A stretch of 64,000 bases of DNA from Holdemanella porci. GTDB lineage: Bacteria > Bacillota_I > Bacilli_A > Erysipelotrichales > Erysipelotrichaceae. Numbering within the stretch: position 1 is the first letter of the stretch; every line of letters starts with the position of its first letter. The position numbers and the translations under genes were made by a program. Shown here piece after piece: positions 58,801-64,000 of the stretch. The DNA lies in assembly GCF_009696075.1 (NCBI RefSeq), contig NZ_VUMR01000003.1, forward strand, positions 1 to 64,000, written 5' to 3'. The notes below the pieces were generated by a model that saw nothing but the letters and a program-made list of their open reading frames with translations, did not search any database and had not been told where the DNA came from.

Positions 58801-59189
58801 ATGGAGATAAATTGGAAATCTATCAACACATTAAGAAAACAGAGAGTCTTACCGAGTTGATTGAATATGAAAAACGTGTTGAAGACTTATTTGGTCATAT
58901 TCCAAATGAAGTAAAACAATTGTTTGAACAGAAAAAACTGGATTTCTTTGTGAATCGAGAAGGTGTTGAATCATTAAAAGAAACAGATGACGTCGTTACA
59001 ATCACAATGAGTGCTGAATGGTCAAAGAATTGCGATGGTGTTAAATTGTTTGGTGCTATTAATGATATTAGTCGAAAGATCAATTTGAAATTAGAGAGTG
59101 GAAAAATTAAGATCATGATTTCTAAACGATTAAAGAAACATATTGAATTGTTGATACAGGTTATTGATAAATTAGAAGGAGAGTTTTGA
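55803..59189 (+). CDS. mfd: Transcription-repair coupling factor Mfd
   Basis: A DNA translocase of about 1128 residues that removes stalled RNA polymerase and recruits UvrA. The UvrB-like N-terminal part (RGGIVDVYCLEYEHPIRIEF), the CarD-like RNA-polymerase-binding domain (DYVVHEQYGIGQYVGI) and the helicase core are in order: CGDVGFGKTEVAMRAAF, IDEEQRFGVEHKE, SATPIPRTL, GRVGRR. The TTG at 55803 has AAGGTGG seven bases ahead and is the likely start. Its TGA overlaps the next ATG. Confidence 0.96.
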   Translation: MKDTILNKLQSNPVAQQMLQFGNNIGNLFPNEEALCMASAFMQDKQTRIVVKKNRYEAQQLYQRLKPLINDTLLFVMEESLRVQAIASSPEDKQEQLYVLTQFVKEDKPRIIVCNTAAFLRYLPDKELFKSLCFKFEVDQEITIAELKQKLNRAGYTKVNYVDRPCTYASRGGIVDVYCLEYEHPIRIEFFDTVIESIRLFHEETQRTIQTIDSVLINPATDLLFTDDQIEYLQKEIDSELEKQQAKLIQDDYDFLLDYIEKDKISIENYDIDPHLYIYFSYLNANKLTDYVNGHIIFSSQEEVESGYKKLNEETISFIQEMVESHQYLPKYGMFHDIFTFEKEHTIQMFHDFLDFKHPIFSKIETLEKSDQPLIQILENLKGENIYISLDEEHTKKVQEALKAYSIHRNITFIEDDFYEGFTYEDISVYTQQELFHHPSQIKRYQKTFKQGQILQNILELEPNDYVVHEQYGIGQYVGITTRKIKGKTLDYLHVLYNGGDELFVPLSQFQLVRKYVSKEGVGIKLSQLGSNKWKKTKEKVSKKVEEIASRLVELYAKRNEDIGFAFSKDDDLQREFEEAFEYEATPDQIKATEEIKREMEKPKPMDHLLCGDVGFGKTEVAMRAAFKAISNNKQVALLCPTTILSMQHYQTFIKRFENVGANIRVVNRFVPTKEMSQIKKELADGQVDIIIGTHKLLNKSFQYKSLGLLIIDEEQRFGVEHKEKIKEMKNTIDVLSLSATPIPRTLQMSLIGVRTISQLNTPPLHRHPIQTYVMENKKSVVKEIIQRELSRGGQVFYLYNHVSNIYSVAKNIQNMFPDAKVAVAHGRMDKNDIEQTMIDFEQEKYQILVCTTIIETGLDIANANTMIIDDADRFGLSQLYQIRGRVGRREKIAYCYLLVQPQKELTEQAHKRLKAIKEFTSLGSGYKVAMRDLTIRGAGDMLGPQQAGFIDDVGLDLYLEMLASAIKKKQGKPIENKKNDKVAQVQLSGYIPKQFTDNDGDKLEIYQHIKKTESLTELIEYEKRVEDLFGHIPNEVKQLFEQKKLDFFVNREGVESLKETDDVVTITMSAEWSKNCDGVKLFGAINDISRKINLKLESGKIKIMISKRLKKHIELLIQVIDKLEGEF

Positions 59190-59458
59190 TGCGATTAGAT
59201 AAATATTTAAAAACAGCACGAATCTTAAAAAGAAGAGAAGCTGCTAAAGAATTAGCTTTACAAGGACGTATCTGGGTCAATGATCGAGTGGCAAAACCGA
59301 GTACAGAATTAAAAATAGGAGATACAATACGTATTCGTTTTGGAGCAAGACTTCTTGAAATTCGTGTATTAGATATTCAAAAACAAGTTTCGAAACAAAA
59401 TGCCCAACTGTTGTTTGAAATTATACACGAAGAAAGAATCGAAGATGAACAAGCTTAA
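59189..59458 (+). CDS. S4-domain ribosome-associated protein (RqcP/YabO-like)
   Basis: An 89-residue S4 protein reading RLDKYLKTARILKRREAAKEL then GRIWVNDRVAKPSTELKIGD. In Bacillus the homologue RqcP (YlmH-like partner family, formerly YabO) binds stalled 50S subunits and works with RqcH in alanine tailing during ribosome quality control. It follows mfd with an ATGA overlap, the same order as in Bacillus. The role is taken from the family. Confidence 0.88.
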   Translation: MRLDKYLKTARILKRREAAKELALQGRIWVNDRVAKPSTELKIGDTIRIRFGARLLEIRVLDIQKQVSKQNAQLLFEIIHEERIEDEQA

Positions 59459-59864
59459 TGTTGTGTGTGGAGCTCTTGTGATTGATGGAAAAGTGATGAT
59501 TGCCCAAAGAAATTATGGTTCAAGCAAAGGTTTCTTTGAATTTCCTGGTGGAAAAGTTGAGAAAAGTGAAACAAAAGAAGAGGCATTAATTCGGGAATGG
59601 AAAGAAGAATGTGATATTGACATTTACAATGTGCAATATTTAGCTTCTAGCGTGGATTATCAAGATGGATATGAAATTCACTTAACTTGTTTCACATGTA
59701 CTTCTAATGAAAAACCAACAAAATTAAGTGTGCATTCAGAATATATTTGGACAACTCCAAATCATATATATGACTATAACTTCTTTAAATCTGATAAAAT
59801 GCTTGTAGAAGCATTAAAGGGGGTATGGCCATGTTTAACAAAACCAATGAAACCAAAGTATTAA
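59445..59864 (+). CDS. NUDIX hydrolase (MutT/CTP pyrophosphohydrolase-like)
   Basis: A 139-residue NUDIX protein with the box GGKVEKSETKEEALIREW and KEECDI, matching GX5EX7REUXEEXGU. N-terminal VVCGALVIDGKVMIAQR and the end of the barrel (TTPNHIYDYNFFKSDKMLVEAL) resemble MutT-type enzymes that clear oxidised or unwanted nucleotides. The ATG at 59445 lies 14 bases inside the S4 gene. Substrate is not known. Confidence 0.9.
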   Translation: MNKLNVVCGALVIDGKVMIAQRNYGSSKGFFEFPGGKVEKSETKEEALIREWKEECDIDIYNVQYLASSVDYQDGYEIHLTCFTCTSNEKPTKLSVHSEYIWTTPNHIYDYNFFKSDKMLVEALKGVWPCLTKPMKPKY

Positions 59865-61030
59865 GAGATCCTGTGCATGGATATATTCATGTGAAGTATC
59901 AAGTGATATGGGATTGCATCAACGCAAAAGAATTTCAAAGATTGCATCGCATTCATCAATTGGGTGGGGATTTTCAAATCTATCATACGGCGGAGCATTC
60001 CCGCTTTTCTCATAGTTTAGGTGTATATGAAATCACAAGGCGAATGTGTGAAGAAGTGGATTCAATTGCGGCTACTTTAAGTGAATATGAAAAAATTCAG
60101 GTTTTATGTGCTGCTCTGTTGCATGATTTAGGACATGGACCATTTTCTCACTTCTTTGAAACACTTCACAAGAAACATCATGAACAAATGACTTGTGATT
60201 TAATTTTGGATCCAGAAACAGAAATTCATAAAGCACTTATTAAAGAGGATGAGGCTCTTCCGCAAAATATTGTGTTGATTCTAACACATCAACATGCAAA
60301 ACCAATGATGTATCAAATGATTAGTTCACAACTGGATGCGGATCGAATGGATTATCTATTAAGAGATGCCTACGAAACAGGTACAAGCTATGGAAATTTT
60401 GATTTGGAAAGAATCTTACGTACTTTACGAGTAAAAAATGATTCCCTATGTGTGAAAATGAGTGGAATGCACAGTATTGAAGACTATATTATGGCAAGAT
60501 ACCACATGTATTGGCAGGTTTACCTTCATCCAGATGCCAAATCATATGAAATTATGATTCAACAATTCTTTAAACGATATGCACAAGTACGAAACATAGA
60601 AGTATTTGAACCATTATTGAATGGCGAGTTATCGAATAAGGATTTTTATTTAATGGATGAACATCGAATGTTCTATGGTTTTCAACAAGCTCTAGGATGT
60701 GAAGATGAAATTCTAAAGGATTTCGCAAATCGAATTTTGAATCGTCATTTATTTGAGTGGATAGAAGATCCAAGTCACCAACAAATTCAAGAAATCAAGA
60801 ATAAATTGGTGGCCTCCGGATATGACTTAGATTATTACTATTATGAAGCTATTTCACATTCTAAAGCATATTTGCCTTATACAGAAAATGATGAGAATCA
60901 AATAATATGGATGTTAGATTCTAAAAAAGAACGGGTATCTTTATCGAGTTGTTCACAGATTGTTAAGGCATTATTAAAAATGAAAAATCAAACAAATAAG
61001 CGTATTTATTTTCCAAAAGAAATACTTTAA
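59831..61030 (+). CDS. HD-domain phosphohydrolase (YwfO/dNTPase-like)
   Basis: A 399-residue HD-superfamily protein. The metal ligands are HTAEHSRFSHSLGVY (His), LLHDLGHGPFSHFFE (HD pair) and SSQLDADRMDYLLRDA (Asp). It begins VLRDPVHGYIHV, as in the YwfO/SAMHD1-like group, several of which hydrolyse dNTPs. The ATG at 59831 has AAAGGGGG seven bases ahead; the upstream ATG at 59825 is too close to it. It overlaps the NUDIX gene, and both may act on nucleotide pools. Confidence 0.9.
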   Translation: MFNKTNETKVLRDPVHGYIHVKYQVIWDCINAKEFQRLHRIHQLGGDFQIYHTAEHSRFSHSLGVYEITRRMCEEVDSIAATLSEYEKIQVLCAALLHDLGHGPFSHFFETLHKKHHEQMTCDLILDPETEIHKALIKEDEALPQNIVLILTHQHAKPMMYQMISSQLDADRMDYLLRDAYETGTSYGNFDLERILRTLRVKNDSLCVKMSGMHSIEDYIMARYHMYWQVYLHPDAKSYEIMIQQFFKRYAQVRNIEVFEPLLNGELSNKDFYLMDEHRMFYGFQQALGCEDEILKDFANRILNRHLFEWIEDPSHQQIQEIKNKLVASGYDLDYYYYEAISHSKAYLPYTENDENQIIWMLDSKKERVSLSSCSQIVKALLKMKNQTNKRIYFPKEIL

Positions 61031-61037
61031 AAACAAC

Positions 61038-61058
61038 GGTAACATATGATGTGTTACC
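61038..61058 (+). terminator. Terminator of the pth-mfd-S4-NUDIX-HD operon
   Basis: GGTAACA-TATGATG-TGTTACC eight bases after the HD gene stop, followed by ATTTTC. Confidence 0.65.
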
Positions 61059-61161
61059 ATTTTCACTTGTGAAAAAAGAGTGTAATTTTATAAAAAAAAG
61101 AAAATTTTAGATTAATTTTGGTATATTTTCATTAAATTGTTATGTTTTTTAATAAATTTTC

Positions 61162-61189
61162 TTGCAAAAAAATCAGAGTGTGATATTAT
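61162..61189 (+). promoter_or_regulatory. Promoter just before the DUF1934 start codon
   Basis: TTGCAA (61162-61167), a 16-base spacer and an extended -10 TGATATTAT ending at 61189. The ATG is at 61199, so the expected 5' leader is only zero to three bases long. Confidence 0.6.
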
Positions 61190-61198
61190 GCACTAGCT

Positions 61199-61585
61199 AT
61201 GACAAATCATGTACATTTATTTGATAAAATTTCGAATCAAACATTGTATAAAGGAGAGGCTAAGATTGACTTTTCTGGTAATGAAGGTCTATTAGTTTCT
61301 TTTAATAATGATACACATCATTTCGAATGGAGAATTTGGAAAAAAGGATTGGTAATTCGTAGTGAATCGGATATTATTGTGAATTTGACATTACGTTTAA
61401 ATAGTCAAACAAAAGGTCACATAGAAACTGAATTTGGAAAAATAGATTTAGATTGTCATACAAGTCATTATGATGTAGATGAAAATTGTGTAGAAGTTAA
61501 ATACAGTCTTATACAAGGGAATGAAAAACAAGAATTTCACTTTGTACTATATATAAATAAGGAGGATACATATGCAGTCAATTGA
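61199..61585 (+). CDS. DUF1934-family beta-barrel protein (YwiB-like)
   Basis: A 128-residue protein of mostly beta strands (IDFSGNEGLLVSFNN, FEWRIWKKGLVIRSE, VNLTLRLNSQT, EVKYSLIQGNEKQEFHF), the lipocalin-like DUF1934 fold of unknown function. It lies directly before argS with a 14-base overlap, the usual place for this family in Firmicutes. No ribosome-binding site precedes the ATG; the promoter position indicates a leaderless mRNA. Confidence 0.85.
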   Translation: MTNHVHLFDKISNQTLYKGEAKIDFSGNEGLLVSFNNDTHHFEWRIWKKGLVIRSESDIIVNLTLRLNSQTKGHIETEFGKIDLDCHTSHYDVDENCVEVKYSLIQGNEKQEFHFVLYINKEDTYAVN

Positions 61586-63206
61586 AGTTGAATTAAAGCA
61601 GGCCATTCAAAATGCAGTAAAAAAAGCATTTGATTTAGATTTAGATGTACAAAACATTGTGGTTGAAACACCAAAAAATAAAGATCACGGCGATTTCTCA
61701 AGTAATGTTGCGATGCAATTAACTCGTCAATTACACCAGAATCCAAGAATGATTGCACAAAGTATATTAGATGCATTCTCATTGGAAATGGTTTCTAACG
61801 TAGAAATTGCAGGACCTGGCTTCTTAAACTTTACATTATCAAAAGACCGTTTTAGTACAGTTATTTCTGAAGTGTTGGCTCAGAAAGAAAACTATGGACA
61901 ACAGCCAGCTAACGGCATTAAAGTGGATTTGGAATATGTTAGTGCCAATCCAACTGGATCATTACACTTAGGACATGCTCGTGGAGCTGCATGGGGAGAT
62001 AGTTGTGCTCGTATCATGAAAAAAGCTGGATACGATGTAACTCGTGAATACTATGTGAATGATGCTGGTAATCAGATCACAAACCTAGCATTATCATTAA
62101 ATGCTCGTTATCGTCAGGCACAAGGAATTCCAACTGAAATTGGTCAGGACGGATACATGGGTAAGGATGTTGAAGAAAAAGGATATGAATTGGCGAAAGA
62201 ATATCCACAAACATACTTAGAACCAACAGAAGAGAATTTGAAATTCTTCAAAAAAGAAGGAATCAAATTTGAATTAGATAAAATTAGAAAAGACTTAGAT
62301 CGTTATCGTGTACACTTTGATGTTTGGTCAAGTGAACAAAGCATTCGTGATGCTGGTAAAGTAGAAGCAGCTATCAATGAATTAAACGAAAAAGGATATG
62401 TATACGAAAAAGATGGAGCATTGTGGTTTGAAACTACAAAATTTGGAGATGACAAAGATCGCGTTTTAAGAAAACAAGATGGTTCATTAACATATTTAGT
62501 TCCAGATATCGCATATCACAACGATAAATGTCAACGTGGATTTGACATGTTGGTTGACTTTTTTGGAGCGGATCACCATGGATATATTCCTCGTTTAAAA
62601 GCAAGCATGACAGCATTAGGAAATGATGCGGATAAATTGCATGTTGATATTATCCAGATGGTTCGTTTAGTATCAAACGGTGAAGAAATGAAGATGTCAA
62701 AACGTTTAGGAAACGCAACAACAATTAATGAACTATGCGAAAAAGTAGGTGTTGATGCAGCTCGTTATTTCTTTGTACAACGTGCATTGGATTCACATTT
62801 AGATTTCGATATTGAATTGGCAACTAAGAAATCAAATGAAAACCCCGTTTACTATGCACAATATGCTCATGCTCGTATGTGTTCTATTCAAAAACAGGCA
62901 CAGGATATTGAATTGGCAACAAGTTTTGAAGATTTGACAAACGAAAAAGAAATTGAATTAATGAAGTCTTTACAAGAATTCAATAAAGTAATCGTTGAAA
63001 CTGCTCAATCTCGTCAAGTTCACAAAATGTGTCACTATATTCAAAATTTAGCTAGTAAGTTCCACAGTTTCTATAACGCATGTAAAGTAGTAGATCGTGA
63101 TAATTTAGAACTAAGCGCACAACGTCTAGCCTTAGTAAAGGCAACACAAATTGTTTTGGCAAACGCATTAGAATGTATTGGTGTTGAAGCCGTTGAATCA
63201 ATGTAA
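61572..63206 (+). CDS. argS: Arginyl-tRNA synthetase
   Basis: A 544-residue class I synthetase. The HIGH motif is HLGH in NPTGSLHLGHARGAAWGDS and the KMSKS motif is KMSKRLGN. The N-terminal Add1 domain (residues 1-110) and the C-terminal anticodon domain are present. AAGGAGGATACAT precedes the ATG inside the end of the DUF1934 gene. Confidence 0.97.
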   Translation: MQSIEVELKQAIQNAVKKAFDLDLDVQNIVVETPKNKDHGDFSSNVAMQLTRQLHQNPRMIAQSILDAFSLEMVSNVEIAGPGFLNFTLSKDRFSTVISEVLAQKENYGQQPANGIKVDLEYVSANPTGSLHLGHARGAAWGDSCARIMKKAGYDVTREYYVNDAGNQITNLALSLNARYRQAQGIPTEIGQDGYMGKDVEEKGYELAKEYPQTYLEPTEENLKFFKKEGIKFELDKIRKDLDRYRVHFDVWSSEQSIRDAGKVEAAINELNEKGYVYEKDGALWFETTKFGDDKDRVLRKQDGSLTYLVPDIAYHNDKCQRGFDMLVDFFGADHHGYIPRLKASMTALGNDADKLHVDIIQMVRLVSNGEEMKMSKRLGNATTINELCEKVGVDAARYFFVQRALDSHLDFDIELATKKSNENPVYYAQYAHARMCSIQKQAQDIELATSFEDLTNEKEIELMKSLQEFNKVIVETAQSRQVHKMCHYIQNLASKFHSFYNACKVVDRDNLELSAQRLALVKATQIVLANALECIGVEAVESM

Positions 63207-63231
63207 GTATTAAGAGGAGTTTTATTGAATT

Positions 63232-63579
63232 ATGAAAAAGTCTATGATTGAAGTTGCATATCAAGTATTGACAAATAATAATGGATCTATGCCTTTTGTT
63301 GATCTTTGGAAAGATGTAAGTCAGGAGATGGGGTTTAATCAAACGCAGTTTGAAGATAATATTGCTCAATTTTATACAGATTTATCTTTAGACGGACGTT
63401 TCTTGAACATGTCACAAAATACTTGGGATTTGCGTTCACGTCACACGTATTCAGAAAGTGTTATGGATACAGATTCTATCGCAATCGATGAAGATGATGA
63501 GGATGAAGAAGATTCAGAATTGATTGAAGATGAATTAGACGAAGTAGAAAAAGAAATGGACGAAGAAGAAAACGAATAA
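63232..63579 (+). CDS. rpoE: RNA polymerase delta subunit
   Basis: A 115-residue delta protein. The N-terminal HARE-HTH domain (SMIEVAYQVLTNNNGSMPFV, then WKDVSQEMGF) is followed by a tail of about 40 almost purely acidic residues. In Firmicutes delta helps recycle RNA polymerase and tune promoter choice. GAGGAG lies before the ATG, and it follows argS as often seen. Confidence 0.94.
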   Translation: MKKSMIEVAYQVLTNNNGSMPFVDLWKDVSQEMGFNQTQFEDNIAQFYTDLSLDGRFLNMSQNTWDLRSRHTYSESVMDTDSIAIDEDDEDEEDSELIEDELDEVEKEMDEEENE

Positions 63580-63642
63580 AAAGCGCTCTTTTCACAATAA
63601 ATTCACATTGAATTGTTAGAATTAAAGTGGAAAGGAGAAGGA

Positions 63643-63699
63643 ATGCAAGAAAATCTGCGTCATGCAGATTTTTTTTCTATGAAAAATTTGATAAACTAG
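63643..63699 (+). other. Possible 18-codon leader peptide overlapping a terminator
   Basis: ATG at 63643 with AAAGGAG seven bases ahead opens a frame MQENLRHADFFSMKNLIN that stops at 63699. The hairpin at 63651-63671 with eight T lies inside it. It may be only the rpoE terminator, but the strong ribosome-binding site suggests an attenuator for the exporter gene that follows. Confidence 0.35.
63651..63676 (+). terminator. Terminator between rpoE and the exporter gene
   Basis: AAATCTGC-GTCAT-GCAGATTT followed by TTTTT. Confidence 0.75.
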
Positions 63700-63722
63700 A
63701 AGTTGTTAAGGAGAATTTTTAT

Positions 63723-64000
63723 ATGTTTAAAAGCATTTCATATGTTATAAAAGAGAATTTTTCAAATGTTTATCGTATTTTCTGTATCGCAAAATATGAA
63801 TTGTTGTCAGATATGAGAGATTCAAAATTTGGTATTTTTTGGAACTTTGCCTCTCCCGCTATCCAAGTTTTCACATATTGGCTAGTGTTTGGTATTGCCT
63901 GGGGAAGAAAAGCGCAGACATACAGAGGCATCACTGTAGAATATTTACCATGGCTTGTTGTGGCATTTAGTGTATGGTGGTATATCCGTCCATGCATTGT
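63723..64000 (+). CDS. ABC-2 type exporter permease (TagG/Wzm-like), cut by the window end
   Basis: The first 92 residues of a membrane permease. It reads YELLSDMRDSKFGIFWNFAS, then a membrane segment IQVFTYWLVFGIAWG, and YLPWLVVAFSVWWYIRP. This is the start of polysaccharide or teichoic-acid ABC exporters (TagG/Wzm/RfbA type), where short basic N-termini precede six helices. AAGGAG lies ahead of the ATG. The partner ATPase gene would be expected to the right. Confidence 0.85.
   Translation, partial: MFKSISYVIKENFSNVYRIFCIAKYELLSDMRDSKFGIFWNFASPAIQVFTYWLVFGIAWGRKAQTYRGITVEYLPWLVVAFSVWWYIRPCI

Overview
The window is the replication-origin region of a low-GC Gram-positive bacterium. Gene content (dnaA-dnaN-recF-gyrB-gyrA, a serine T-box, small SRP RNA, RNA polymerase delta subunit, FemX/MurM-like transferases, lipoprotein signals, Shine-Dalgarno sequences of the GGAGG type) fits Firmicutes. 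The overall flavour (no gid/noc/par block beside the origin, no yabA or ebfC in their usual operons, IS200/IS605 remnants) suggests an Erysipelotrichia-like lineage; that placement is inference from gene content only. oriC lies at about 50.04-50.43 kb. Genes to its left are mostly on the minus strand and genes to its right on the plus strand, so most transcription runs with replication.

Left to right: 0-1.8 kb is a graveyard (a glycyl-radical enzyme with two stops and a frameshift, a DeoR-type regulator tail, a transposase tail). 1.8-3.5 kb is an orphan peptide-binding lipoprotein. 3.6-6.8 kb is a tmk-holB-ricT-rsmI operon. 7.0-10.7 kb holds purC and a metal-responsive locus (P1B-ATPase, stand-alone HMA chaperone, ArsR repressor) with repeated operator sites. 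10.7-12.5 kb has an SRAP protein and a GH29 fucosidase. 12.5-16.0 kb is a CsbB/GtcA/YfhO-type glycolipid and polymer glycosylation operon. 16.1-19.4 kb encodes a secreted PIG-L deacetylase and a two-component system. 19.5-25.2 kb holds small housekeeping genes (PLP homeostasis protein, amidase, CorC-like, lipid kinase, tcdA, miaA). 25.2-29.6 kb is mutL-mutS. 29.7-32.3 kb holds a FtsW/RodA protein, NAD kinase and a CYTH protein.

32.3-33.5 kb is the most unusual part: a short DNA-binding, coiled-coil protein with a hydrophobic/basic C-terminal tail (the layout of RocS- or RacA-like chromosome-anchoring proteins), followed upstream by about 0.6 kb of non-coding AT-rich DNA packed with the palindrome TTCATATGAA. 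33.5-39.7 kb is recR, dnaX, an inserted IS200/IS605 element (TnpA apparently dead, TnpB apparently intact), tadA, SRP RNA and serS. The serine T-box that should control serS is about 0.8 kb away from it, separated by a transposase remnant. 41.0-41.4 kb is a decayed XRE regulator with a membrane tail.

41.5-50.0 kb is gyrA, gyrB, recF, an S4 protein, dnaN and dnaA. Right of oriC are an intact FemX-like gene, a broken tandem paralogue, then rpmH-rnpA-yidC-jag, pth-mfd-S4-NUDIX-HD, a DUF1934 gene, argS, rpoE and the start of an ABC-2 polysaccharide/teichoic-acid exporter permease cut by the window end. No rRNA, tRNA or CRISPR array was recognised. All assignments were made by reading translations and sequence by eye; no database search was run.
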